From NCBI GenBank assembly GCA_900635495.1, contig LR134136.1, positions 2,976,001 through 3,040,000 on the forward strand: a stretch of 64,000 bases of DNA, in the 5' to 3' direction. Below the pieces are notes generated by a model. It searched no databases, had not been told where the DNA came from, and worked only from the letters and a program-made list of their open reading frames with translations. Positions within the stretch are counted from its first letter, which is position 1. Every line of letters starts with the position of its first letter. This document shows, piece after piece, positions 19,663-28,035 of this stretch. Position numbers and translations under genes: made by a program. This DNA is from Atlantibacter hermannii (GTDB taxonomy: Bacteria > Pseudomonadota > Gammaproteobacteria > Enterobacterales > Enterobacteriaceae).

Positions 19663-20487
19663 TTACGCCATCGGCATCACTAACGGGTCAGGATACTGAT
19701 ATTCGAAGCCAAGCTCATGACAGATGCGATTGCCATCAATCAGTTTTCCTTTTCCTGGCTGGGCGCTGTCGCTGAAATGCGGCGGCTCAAGACCGAGCTG
19801 GCGCGCCATGACCGGATAAAACTCGGCACGCGCCGGATGATGCGGCGCACATATATTATAGACGTGCCCGCCTTTTGGAGCCTCCAGCAGCAGGCTAATC
19901 GCGCCGACAACGTCTTCAAGATGCACCAGGTTCACGCCGTGATTGCCGTTCGGCCCACTTTTGCCCGCAAAGAAACGTCCCGGATGCCGCCCCGGCCCCA
20001 CCAGACCCGCCAGCCGCAGAATATCCACCGAGGTGCCGGGCAAGTTATGCAGCCAGTCTTCCAGCTCTTTAAGTACCCTGCCGCTTTCGGTTTGCGGATT
20101 GCGCGGCGACGATTCTTTAAATGTGCCTTCGCTGTCGCCGTAAACCGACGTCGAGCTTGTAAAAATAATCCGTGGGATCCCATGCGCCAGCGCGCTGTCG
20201 ACAATTTCCTGCACCGCCTGATGATAGAATTCGCCGTTGCCGCCGGTACGCCGGGCGGGCAGCGTTAATACCAGCGCATCCACATTCAGCAGGACGTCAA
20301 GTTCAGCGCTGTCGCACACCAGTTCCGGTTGTAATTGCAGTTGAAACGCCTCAACGCCGCACATGCGCGCCGCTTCTACGCCGTCGAGGGTAGTTTTACT
20401 TCCCGTCACCTGCCAGCCGCGTGCATTTAATGCCAGCGCCAGTGGCATTCCCAGCCAGCCTAAGCCAACTATCGCAACCTTTTTCAT
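19663..20487 (-). CDS. yeeZ: NAD(P)-binding epimerase-like protein YeeZ
   Basis: Short-chain dehydrogenase/nucleoside-sugar-epimerase-like protein of 274 aa, the same length as E. coli YeeZ. The N-terminal dinucleotide-binding loop is GLGWLGMPLALAL. A middle section contains IIFTSSTSVYGDSEGTF, where the SxxxY arrangement resembles epimerase active sites, and LRLAGLVGPGRHPGRFFAG is typical of the family. The reaction is not known. It lies immediately upstream of the his leader but on the opposite strand; the yefM-yoeB toxin-antitoxin pair found here in E. coli K-12 is absent. Confidence 0.88.
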   Translation of the reverse strand: MKKVAIVGLGWLGMPLALALNARGWQVTGSKTTLDGVEAARMCGVEAFQLQLQPELVCDSAELDVLLNVDALVLTLPARRTGGNGEFYHQAVQEIVDSALAHGIPRIIFTSSTSVYGDSEGTFKESSPRNPQTESGRVLKELEDWLHNLPGTSVDILRLAGLVGPGRHPGRFFAGKSGPNGNHGVNLVHLEDVVGAISLLLEAPKGGHVYNICAPHHPARAEFYPVMARQLGLEPPHFSDSAQPGKGKLIDGNRICHELGFEYQYPDPLVMPMA

Positions 20488-20641
20488 ACCCCCTCCTCTG
20501 TTCCCTTTATCGCTATTGCGCCGCTGATGTCATACCCAAACGAAGCATCATTCCTCTACTTTGCAGTGTAGGCTACGCCAGCCACCGTCTGCTGACAATT
20601 CACCTTATGAATACGAAACGGAGATTGATGAAAAAAAGGGC

Positions 20642-20671
20642 TTGCCACATCCGCCTTTTGTGGTTTAGGGT
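20642..20671 (+). promoter_or_regulatory. Probable his operon promoter
   Basis: TTGCCA (20642-20647) and TAGGGT (20666-20671) are separated by 18 bases, placing the transcript start about 30 bases before hisL. The GC-containing -10 resembles that of the stringently controlled enteric his promoter. Confidence 0.6.
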
Positions 20672-20710
20672 AAATGTCACAGTTTGAATAATCATTCATC
20701 AGAGAATTTT

Positions 20711-20761
20711 ATGACGCGCGTTCAGTTTAAACACCACCATCATCACCATCACCCTGACTAG
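20711..20761 (+). CDS. hisL: his operon leader peptide
   Basis: A 16-codon leader, MTRVQFK followed by seven consecutive histidine codons and PD, identical in layout to E. coli and Salmonella HisL. Ribosome stalling on the His codons when charged tRNA-His is scarce prevents the downstream attenuator from forming. Too short for ordinary gene callers. Confidence 0.96.
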   Translation: MTRVQFKHHHHHHHPD

Positions 20762-20779
20762 TCTTTCAGGCGATGTGTG

Positions 20780-20860
20780 CTGGAAGACAGTTAGATCTTC
20801 CAGTGGTGCAGAACGCAAGAGAAAGCCCCCGGAAGATCGTCTTCCGGGGGCTTTTTTTTT
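20780..20860 (+). terminator. his attenuator
   Basis: An upstream hairpin (CTGGAAGA / TCTTCCAG, about 20780-20804) is followed by the attenuator: AGCCCCCGGAAGA / TCTTCCGGGGGCT with a short loop (20824-20851) and nine T residues. The GGAAGA/TCTTCC segments are mutually complementary, so alternative pairing between termination and antitermination forms is possible. Confidence 0.93.
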
Positions 20861-20937
20861 ACCCTGACGGTTCAGGGTAATTCGGTGAAACAGAACAACT
20901 CGCGCACAACACAACTCAGGGTTACAAGGAAAAGACA

Positions 20938-21837
20938 ATGACCGACACCAACCGTTTACGCATAGCTATTCAGAAATCCGGGCGTTTAAGTGAAGATTCA
21001 CGCGAATTGCTCGCGCGTTGCGGCATAAAAATCAATCTCCACACCCAGCGTCTGATCGCCCTTGCCGAAAACATGCCAATCGATATCCTGCGCGTGCGCG
21101 ATGACGATATCCCGGGCCTGGTCATGGATGGCGTAGTGGATCTGGGCATCATCGGTGAAAACGTACTGGAAGAAGAGCTGCTGGACCGTCGTGCGCAGGG
21201 CGAAGATCCACGCTACTACACGCTGCGTCGTCTGGACTTCGGTGGTTGCCGTCTTTCTATCGCCGCGCCGGTGGACGAACCCTGGGACGGCCCGCAAGGC
21301 CTCAACGGCAAGCGCATCGCCACGTCTTACCCGCACCTGCTCAAGCGTTATCTCGACCAAAAAGGCGTGCAGTTTAAATCCTGCCTGCTGAACGGTTCGG
21401 TGGAAGTGGCCCCGCGCGTCGGCCTGGCAGACGCTATCTGCGATCTGGTCTCTACCGGCGCCACTCTGGAAGCGAACGGCCTGCGTGAAACTGAAGTGAT
21501 TTATCGCTCCAAAGCCTGTCTGATCCAGCGCGACGGCGAGATGCCGGAAGCCAAACAGCAGTTAATTGATAAACTGCTGACCCGTATCCAGGGCGTTATC
21601 CAGGCCCGCGAATCCAAATACATCATGCTGCACGCGCCGACTGAGCGTCTCGACGAAGTCATTGCGCTGCTGCCAGGCGCAGAGCGTCCGACTATCCTGC
21701 CGCTGGCGGGCGACCAGCAGCGCGTGGCGATGCACATGGTGAGCAGCGAAACCCTGTTCTGGGAAACCATGGAAAAACTGAAATCCCTGGGCGCCAGCTC
21801 CATTCTGGTGCTGCCAATTGAGAAGATGATGGAGTAA
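20938..21837 (+). CDS. hisG: ATP phosphoribosyltransferase
   Basis: First and feedback-controlled step of histidine synthesis: ATP plus PRPP gives phosphoribosyl-ATP. It is 299 aa, the same as E. coli, of the long form with a C-terminal regulatory (ACT-like) domain from about residue 225. Motifs: RIAIQKSGRLSEDS at the start, DDDIPGLVMDGVVDLGIIGENV, and DLVSTGATLEANGL, the PRPP-binding loop. An AAGGAAAAG ribosome site precedes the ATG. Four bases separate it from hisD. Confidence 0.97.
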   Translation: MTDTNRLRIAIQKSGRLSEDSRELLARCGIKINLHTQRLIALAENMPIDILRVRDDDIPGLVMDGVVDLGIIGENVLEEELLDRRAQGEDPRYYTLRRLDFGGCRLSIAAPVDEPWDGPQGLNGKRIATSYPHLLKRYLDQKGVQFKSCLLNGSVEVAPRVGLADAICDLVSTGATLEANGLRETEVIYRSKACLIQRDGEMPEAKQQLIDKLLTRIQGVIQARESKYIMLHAPTERLDEVIALLPGAERPTILPLAGDQQRVAMHMVSSETLFWETMEKLKSLGASSILVLPIEKMME

Positions 21838-21841
21838 CGCC

Positions 21842-23146
21842 ATGGCCTTCACGACTCCCATCAACTGGAACGACTGCGACGCCCAGGCGCAAAAAGCGTT
21901 GTTGACCCGCCCGGCGATCTCCGCGTCGGACAGCATCACGCGCACCGTCAGCGAAATTCTGGCAAACGTGAGCGCTAACGGCGACAGCGCATTGCGCGAA
22001 TACAGCGCCCGCTTCGATAAAGCGACGCCCGACGCGTTAGCCGTGAGCGAGGCCGACATTGACGCTGCCGTGGCACGCTTAGGCGATGAGATTAAGCAGG
22101 CGATGGCGGTGGCCGTCGCCAACATTGAAACCTTCCACCAGGCGCAAGTGTTGCCTGCGGTGGATATTGAAACCCAGCCCGGCGTGCGTTGCCAGCAGGT
22201 GACGCGACCGGTCGCTTCGGTGGGCCTGTACATTCCGGGCGGCTCCGCGCCGCTGTTCTCCACGGTGCTGATGCTGGCCACACCGGCGCGCATTGCCGGT
22301 TGTAAGAAAGTGGTGCTCTGCTCGCCGCCACCGATTGCCGATGAGATTCTGTATGCGGCGCGTTTGTGCGGCGTTCAGCAGGTCTATCAGGTTGGCGGCG
22401 CACAGGCCATCGCGGCGCTGGCGTTTGGCACCGAGACCGTACCAAAAGTGGATAAAATCTTTGGCCCGGGCAATGCCTTTGTGACCGAAGCGAAGCGCCA
22501 GGTAAGCCAGCGTCTGGATGGCGCGGCGATTGATATGCCAGCCGGGCCGTCTGAAGTGCTGGTGATTGCCGATAGCGGCGCGAATCCCGACTTTGTGGCT
22601 TCTGATTTGCTCTCCCAGGCGGAACACGGCCCCGATTCCCAGGTGATCCTGCTCACCCCGGACAGCGCGATGGCGCAGGCCGTCGCTGAAGCAGTGGCGC
22701 GTCAGTTGACCGCGCTGCCGCGTGCCGAAACCGCGCGTCAGGCACTGGCGGAAAGCCGCTTGATCGTGGCACGCGATCTGGCGCAGTGCGTAGAGATCTC
22801 TAATCAGTACGGCCCTGAGCACCTGATTATTCAAACCCGTAATGCCCGCGATCTGGTTGACGACATCACCAGCGCCGGATCGGTCTTTCTGGGAGACTGG
22901 TCGCCGGAGTCCGCAGGCGATTACGCCTCCGGTACAAACCACGTCCTGCCGACCTACGGTTATACCGCTACCTGCTCAAGCCTTGGCCTGGCGGATTTCC
23001 AGAAACGCATGACGGTACAGGAACTGACGCCTGCCGGGTTCAGCGCGCTGGCGAGCACCATCGAAACCCTCGCCGCCGCTGAACAGCTTACCGCCCACAA
23101 AAACGCCGTTACCCTGCGCGTCGCCGCACTAAAGGAGCAGAAATGA
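21842..23146 (+). CDS. hisD: Histidinol dehydrogenase
   Basis: Zinc enzyme oxidising L-histidinol through histidinal to L-histidine with two NAD+. It has 434 aa, the family length. Visible features: NAD-binding and active-site region GPGNAFVTEAKRQV, DMPAGPSEVLVIAD, QAEHGPDSQVIL (zinc ligands Q and H) and GPEHLIIQTRNA with the catalytic E-H pair. It overlaps hisC by four bases (ATGA), which indicates coupled translation. Confidence 0.97.
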   Translation: MAFTTPINWNDCDAQAQKALLTRPAISASDSITRTVSEILANVSANGDSALREYSARFDKATPDALAVSEADIDAAVARLGDEIKQAMAVAVANIETFHQAQVLPAVDIETQPGVRCQQVTRPVASVGLYIPGGSAPLFSTVLMLATPARIAGCKKVVLCSPPPIADEILYAARLCGVQQVYQVGGAQAIAALAFGTETVPKVDKIFGPGNAFVTEAKRQVSQRLDGAAIDMPAGPSEVLVIADSGANPDFVASDLLSQAEHGPDSQVILLTPDSAMAQAVAEAVARQLTALPRAETARQALAESRLIVARDLAQCVEISNQYGPEHLIIQTRNARDLVDDITSAGSVFLGDWSPESAGDYASGTNHVLPTYGYTATCSSLGLADFQKRMTVQELTPAGFSALASTIETLAAAEQLTAHKNAVTLRVAALKEQK

Positions 23147-24219
23147 GCATTGTCGAATTAGCCCGCGAAAATGTGCGCAATCTGACGCCGTATCAATCCG
23201 CGCGTCGTCTGGGAGGCAATGGCGATGTCTGGCTGAACGCCAATGAATACCCGACGCCGGTAGAATTCCAGCTCACGGCGCAAACGCTCAATCGCTACCC
23301 GGAATGCCAGCCGAAGCTGGTTATTGAGCGTTACGCACAATATGCGGGCGTGAAACCGGAGCAGGTTCTGGTGAGCCGTGGCGCTGACGAAGGCATCGAG
23401 CTGCTGATCCGTGCGTTTTGCGAGCCGGGAAAAGACGCGGTGTTGTATTGCCCGCCGACCTACGGCATGTACAGCGTCAGCGCAGAAACCATTGGCGTGG
23501 AGTGCCGCACCGTTCAGGCGATTGACGGCTGGCAGCTCGACCTGCCTGCGATAGCTGAAAAGCTCGTTGGCGTGAAAGTGGTATTCGTCTGCAGCCCGAA
23601 TAATCCGACCGGGCAGTTGATTAATCCGCAGGATATTCGCGTTTTATTAGAAATGACGCGCGGAAAAGCGATCGTGGTGGCAGATGAGGCCTATATTGAA
23701 TTCTGCCCCCAGGCCACGCTGGCTGGCTGGCTGGAGGAATACCCGAATCTGGTGGTGCTGCGTACCCTGTCTAAAGCCTTCGCGCTGGCCGGGTTGCGCT
23801 GCGGGTTTACCCTCGCGAATGAAGAGATTATCGGCCTGCTGCTGAAAGTGATCGCCCCTTACCCGCTGTCGACGCCGGTGGCGGATATCGCGGCGCAGGC
23901 GCTGAGCCCACAGGGTATTGTGGCAATGCGCGAGCGGGTGGCGGAGATTTTAGTGAATCGCCAGTTTTTAATCGCCGAGCTGGAAAAACTCGCCTGCGTT
24001 GAGGAAGTCTTCGGGAGCGAAACCAACTACGTGCTGGCGCGCATCACCACCTCAAGCGCTGTGTTTAAATCCTTGTGGGATCAGGGCATTATCTTACGCG
24101 ACCAAAATAAACAACCGACATTAAGCAACTGCCTGCGTATTACCGTCGGCACCCGTGAAGAGTGCCAGCGCGTGATTGACGCCCTGCAGGAACAACCCGG
24201 CCTCGCGGCCACGGAGTAA
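23143..24219 (+). CDS. hisC: Histidinol-phosphate aminotransferase
   Basis: PLP-dependent class II aminotransferase converting imidazole-acetol phosphate and glutamate to histidinol phosphate. The 358-aa frame is intact (E. coli 356). Motifs: NANEYPTPVEF near the N-terminus, VSRGADEGIELLIRAFCEPG, CSPNNPTGQLI, VADEAYIEF with the PLP-contacting Asp, and the Schiff-base lysine in RTLSKAFALAGLRCGF. Confidence 0.97.
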   Translation: MSIVELARENVRNLTPYQSARRLGGNGDVWLNANEYPTPVEFQLTAQTLNRYPECQPKLVIERYAQYAGVKPEQVLVSRGADEGIELLIRAFCEPGKDAVLYCPPTYGMYSVSAETIGVECRTVQAIDGWQLDLPAIAEKLVGVKVVFVCSPNNPTGQLINPQDIRVLLEMTRGKAIVVADEAYIEFCPQATLAGWLEEYPNLVVLRTLSKAFALAGLRCGFTLANEEIIGLLLKVIAPYPLSTPVADIAAQALSPQGIVAMRERVAEILVNRQFLIAELEKLACVEEVFGSETNYVLARITTSSAVFKSLWDQGIILRDQNKQPTLSNCLRITVGTREECQRVIDALQEQPGLAATE

Positions 24220-24226
24220 AGTAAGT

Positions 24227-25294
24227 ATGAGTCAGAAGATCCTCTTTATTGACCGTGATGGCACCTTAATTTCAGAACCGCCGGAAGATTACCAGGTCGA
24301 CCGTTATAACAAGCTGGCGCTGGAGCCGGAGGTGATCCCACAACTGCGTAAGTTACAGGACGCAGGTTACAAACTGGTGATGATCACCAACCAGGACGGC
24401 CTTGGCACTGCCAGCTTCCCGCAGGATGATTTCGACGGCCCGCACAATCTGATGATGCAGATTTTTACCTCCCAGGGAGTCAACTTCGACGAGGTGCTGA
24501 TTTGCCCGCATCTGCCTGCGGATAATTGCGAATGCCGCAAACCGAAGACGCAACTGGTCACATCATACCTGGCCGATGAAGTCATGGATCGGGCCAACAG
24601 CTATGTGATCGGCGACCGGGCCACGGACATTGAACTGGCCGAAAACATGGGCATCACCGGCCTGCGCTACAACCGTGACGAGCTGGGCTGGGCAAAGATT
24701 GCCGAGCAATTGACCCGTCGCGATCGTTACGCCCGCGTGGAACGCTGCACCAAAGAGACCCAGATTGAGGTTGAGGTGTGGCTGGATCGCGAAGGCGGCA
24801 GCAAGATCCACACTGGCGTCGGTTTCTTCGACCATATGCTGGATCAGATTGCGACCCACGGGGGCTTTCGCATGAACATCACCGTGAAGGGCGATTTGTA
24901 TATTGACGATCACCACACTGTCGAAGATACCGGCCTGGCGCTCGGCGAAGCGCTGAAGCTGGCGCTTGGCGACAAACGCGGCATTGCGCGTTTTGGCTTC
25001 GTACTGCCGATGGACGAGTGCCTGGCGCGCTGTGCGCTGGATATCTCTGGCCGTCCGCATCTCGAATATAAAGCGGATTTCACCTTCCAGCGCGTGGGCG
25101 ACTTAAGCACTGAGATGGTTGAGCACTTCTTCCGCTCTCTCTCTTACACCATGGGCGTGACGTTGCATTTGAAAACCAAAGGCAAGAACGATCACCACCG
25201 GGTTGAAAGCCTGTTTAAAGCCTTTGGCCGCACCCTGCGCCAGGCGATCCGCGTGGAAGGCGATACCCTTCCGTCCTCGAAAGGAGTGCTGTAA
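24227..25294 (+). CDS. hisB: Bifunctional histidinol-phosphatase / imidazoleglycerol-phosphate dehydratase
   Basis: Catalyses steps 7 and 9 of histidine synthesis. The start at ATG 24227 (MSQKILFIDRDGT) gives 355 aa, equal to E. coli; an upstream in-frame start would only add part of the hisC end. The N-terminal HAD phosphatase (about 1-165) has FIDRDGTL, MITNQDGLG, a zinc loop CPHLPADNCECRKPK and GDRATDIELAENMG. The C-terminal dehydratase (about 170-355) has the paired metal-binding motifs FFDHMLDQIATHGG, DDHHTVEDT, KGKNDHHRVESLFKA. Confidence 0.97.
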   Translation: MSQKILFIDRDGTLISEPPEDYQVDRYNKLALEPEVIPQLRKLQDAGYKLVMITNQDGLGTASFPQDDFDGPHNLMMQIFTSQGVNFDEVLICPHLPADNCECRKPKTQLVTSYLADEVMDRANSYVIGDRATDIELAENMGITGLRYNRDELGWAKIAEQLTRRDRYARVERCTKETQIEVEVWLDREGGSKIHTGVGFFDHMLDQIATHGGFRMNITVKGDLYIDDHHTVEDTGLALGEALKLALGDKRGIARFGFVLPMDECLARCALDISGRPHLEYKADFTFQRVGDLSTEMVEHFFRSLSYTMGVTLHLKTKGKNDHHRVESLFKAFGRTLRQAIRVEGDTLPSSKGVL

Positions 25295-25884
25295 TGGACG
25301 TGGTGATTCTGGATACCGGATGCGCCAATTTGTCTTCGGTAAAATGGGCGATTCAACGCCTGGGCTATGAGCCGCAGGTGAGCCGTGACGCCGACGTGGT
25401 GCTGCGCGCCGACAAGCTGTTTTTACCAGGCGTCGGGACGGCGCAGGCCGCCATGGATCAACTGCACGAGCGCGATCTTATCGAGCTGATTAAAGCCTGC
25501 ACCCAACCGGTACTGGGGATCTGCCTGGGTATGCAGTTACTGGGTGCGCGCAGCGAGGAAAACCAGGGCGTGGAAACGCTGGGGATTATTGACGAAGCCG
25601 TGCCGAAAATGACCGACTTTGGTCTGCCGTTGCCGCATATGGGCTGGAACCGGGTTTATCCGAAAGCGGGTAACCGCCTGTTCAACGGTATCGAAGACGG
25701 CGAGTATTTCTACTTCGTGCACAGCTACGCCATGCCGGTGAACGCTTATACCATCGCGCAGTGCAACTATGGCGAACCGTTTACCGCCGCCGTGCAGAAA
25801 GATAACTTCTACGGTGTGCAATTTCACCCGGAACGCTCCGGCGCAGCGGGCGCGCAGTTGCTGAAAAATTTCCTGGAGATGTAA
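25294..25884 (+). CDS. hisH: Imidazole glycerol phosphate synthase, glutaminase subunit
   Basis: Class I glutamine amidotransferase that supplies ammonia through a tunnel to HisF. The 196-aa frame is intact. The nucleophile elbow is GICLGMQLLG with its Cys, and the His-Glu pair is in GVQFHPERSG. The start overlaps the hisB stop by one base (TAATG), and hisA follows directly. Confidence 0.97.
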   Translation: MDVVILDTGCANLSSVKWAIQRLGYEPQVSRDADVVLRADKLFLPGVGTAQAAMDQLHERDLIELIKACTQPVLGICLGMQLLGARSEENQGVETLGIIDEAVPKMTDFGLPLPHMGWNRVYPKAGNRLFNGIEDGEYFYFVHSYAMPVNAYTIAQCNYGEPFTAAVQKDNFYGVQFHPERSGAAGAQLLKNFLEM

Positions 25885-26622
25885 ATGATTATCCCGGCTT
25901 TAGATTTAATTGACGGCACCGTTGTGCGTCTGCATCAGGGCGATTACGGCCAGCAGCGCGATTACGGCACCGATCCGCTGCCGCGTCTGCAGGATTATCA
26001 GGCGCAAGGCGCTGAGGTGCTGCACCTGGTGGATCTGACCGGCGCGAAGGACCCGGCCCGGCGTCAGCTCCCGTTGCTGAAGACATTGCTGGCAGGCGTG
26101 AGCGTGCCGGTGCAGGTCGGCGGCGGCGTGCGGACTGAAGAGGATGTTGCGGCGCTGCTTGAGGCGGGCGCCACGCGGGTGGTGGTCGGCTCAACCGCCG
26201 TTAAATCACCAGAAATGGTTAAAGGCTGGTTTACCCGCTTTGGCGCGGAGCATCTGGTGCTGGCGCTGGATGTGCGTATTGATGAAAACGGCGTGAAGCA
26301 GGTGGCGGTAAGCGGCTGGCAGGAGAATTCCGGCGTGACGCTGGAAGCGCTGGTCGAGGCCTTCCTCCCGGTTGGCTTAAAGCATGTGTTGTGTACCGAT
26401 ATTTCCCGGGACGGCACTCTCGCTGGCTCCAATGTCGGGCTGTATCAGGAAGTCTGCGCCCGTTTCCCGTCAGTCGGGTTCCAGGCGTCGGGCGGTATCG
26501 GCGGCCTCGACGATATTGAGGCGTTAAAAGGCAGCGGCGTGACCGGCGTGATTGTCGGACGTGCGTTGCTCGAAGGTAAATTCACGGTCGCGGAGGCTGT
26601 ACAATGCTGGCAAAACGGATAA
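25885..26622 (+). CDS. hisA: 1-(5-phosphoribosyl)-5-[(5-phosphoribosylamino)methylideneamino]imidazole-4-carboxamide isomerase
   Basis: TIM-barrel isomerase performing the Amadori rearrangement of ProFAR. It has 245 aa as in E. coli. The two catalytic aspartates lie in MIIPALDLIDG (strand 1) and LCTDISRDGTLAGSN (strand 5); phosphate-binding glycine loops are VQVGGGVRTEED and QASGGIGGLDDIEAL. It overlaps hisF by 19 bases. Confidence 0.97.
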   Translation: MIIPALDLIDGTVVRLHQGDYGQQRDYGTDPLPRLQDYQAQGAEVLHLVDLTGAKDPARRQLPLLKTLLAGVSVPVQVGGGVRTEEDVAALLEAGATRVVVGSTAVKSPEMVKGWFTRFGAEHLVLALDVRIDENGVKQVAVSGWQENSGVTLEALVEAFLPVGLKHVLCTDISRDGTLAGSNVGLYQEVCARFPSVGFQASGGIGGLDDIEALKGSGVTGVIVGRALLEGKFTVAEAVQCWQNG

Positions 26623-27381
26623 TCCCCCTGCCTGGACGTGCGTGACGGCCAGGTCGTGAAAGGCGTGCAGTTTCGTAACCATGAAATCATCGGTGATATC
26701 GTTCCTCTGGCAAAACGTTATGCCGAAGAGGGTGCGGATGAACTGGTGTTCTATGACATTACCGCGTCCAGCGATGGCCGTGTGGTGGATAAAAGCTGGG
26801 TGTCACGCGTCGCGGAAGTGATCGATATTCCTTTCTGTGTCGCGGGTGGGATCAAGACGCCGGAAGACGCCGCGCAGATCCTCTCCTTCGGGGCAGACAA
26901 AATTTCTGTCAACTCCCCTGCTCTGGCCGATCCTGACCTGATCACCCGTCTGGCTGACCGTTTTGGCGTGCAGTGTATTGTGGTGGGGATTGATACCTGG
27001 TTCGATGAGCAAACCGGCAAGTATCACGTCAATCAGTATACCGGCGATGAAAGCCGTACCCGTGTTACGCAATGGGAAACCCTGGACTGGGTGCAGGAAG
27101 TGCAAAAGCGCGGCGCCGGGGAAATCGTGCTGAATATGATGAACCAGGATGGCGTGCGTAACGGTTACGACCTGGCGCAGCTGAAAAAAGTGCGCGAGGT
27201 TTGTCATGTACCGCTTATCGCCTCCGGCGGCGCGGGCACGATGGAACACTTTTTAGAAGCGTTTCGCGACGCGGATGTGGACGGCGCGCTGGCCGCTTCG
27301 GTATTCCACAAACAGATTATTAATATTGGTGAACTTAAAGCGTTCCTGGCGCTACAGGGAGTGGAGATTCGGGTATGTTAA
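26604..27381 (+). CDS. hisF: Imidazole glycerol phosphate synthase, cyclase subunit, frame shift near the start
   Basis: Cyclase subunit that joins ammonia from HisH to PRFAR, giving IGP and AICAR. The native start is ATG 26604 (MLAKRIIP), but the C run at 26624-26628 holds five bases where four are expected, so the frame breaks before CLDVRDG. Removing one C gives 258 aa, exactly the E. coli length. A literal caller would start at GTG 26638, losing the first catalytic Asp of CLDV. The second catalytic Asp is in NMMNQDGVRNGYDL. hisF is required for prototrophy, so a sequence error is the simplest explanation. It overlaps hisI by seven bases. Confidence 0.94.
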
Positions 27382-27986
27382 CTGACACGCAACGCGCGCA
27401 GCTTGATTTCGAAAAGACCGATGGGCTGTTGCCGGTAGTGGTGCAACACGCCGTATCCGGCGAAGTGCTGATGCTGGGCTATATGAACGGCGAAGCGCTG
27501 GATAAAACGCAGGAAACCGGCAAAGTCACTTTTTATTCGCGCACTAAACAGCGCCTGTGGACCAAGGGCGAAACCTCGGGCCATTTCCTGAACGTGGTAA
27601 GCATCACGCCGGATTGCGATAACGACACCCTGCTGGTGCTGGCTAACCCTGTTGGCCCGACCTGCCATAAAGGCACCTCAAGCTGCTTTGGCGACGTACA
27701 TCACCAGTGGCACTTCCTCTATCAGCTTGAACAGCTGCTGGCGGAGCGGAAACACGCTGACCCGGCCAGCTCCTACACGGCGAAGCTGTATGCCAGTGGA
27801 ACCAAGCGTATTGCGCAGAAAGTGGGTGAAGAAGGCGTGGAGACGGCGCTGGCAGCAACGGTAAACGATCGCGAAGAGCTGACCAATGAAGCGTCAGACC
27901 TGATGTATCACCTGCTGGTGTTGTTACAGGATCAGGAACTGGATCTTGGTGCGGTGATTGAGAATTTGCGGGGAAGGCATAAATAG
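27375..27986 (+). CDS. hisI: Bifunctional phosphoribosyl-AMP cyclohydrolase / phosphoribosyl-ATP pyrophosphatase
   Basis: Also called hisIE; carries out steps 2 and 3 of the pathway and closes the operon. It has 203 aa as in E. coli. The N-terminal cyclohydrolase (about 1-110) has KVTFYSRTKQRLWTKGETSG and the metal ligands in TPDCDNDTLL and GPTCHKGTSSCF. The C-terminal pyrophosphatase (about 115-203) has the all-alpha motif KVGEEGVETALAA and NEASDLMYHLLVLL. Confidence 0.97.
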   Translation: MLTDTQRAQLDFEKTDGLLPVVVQHAVSGEVLMLGYMNGEALDKTQETGKVTFYSRTKQRLWTKGETSGHFLNVVSITPDCDNDTLLVLANPVGPTCHKGTSSCFGDVHHQWHFLYQLEQLLAERKHADPASSYTAKLYASGTKRIAQKVGEEGVETALAATVNDREELTNEASDLMYHLLVLLQDQELDLGAVIENLRGRHK

Positions 27987-27992
27987 GACGTA

Positions 27993-28020
27993 AAAAAGGC
28001 CGGGATGACCGGCCTTTTTA
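27993..28020. terminator. Bidirectional terminator between his operon and gnd
   Basis: AAAAAGGCCGG / CCGGCCTTTTT with a five-base loop, six bases after the hisI stop and 16 before the gnd stop. Confidence 0.93.
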
Positions 28021-28035
28021 TTTACCTGAAAGACA

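Noticed and set aside
20727..20755. CAC/CAT repeat as a microsatellite or CRISPR-like repeat
   Set aside because: It is the seven-histidine control region of hisL. No CRISPR array was seen anywhere in the window.
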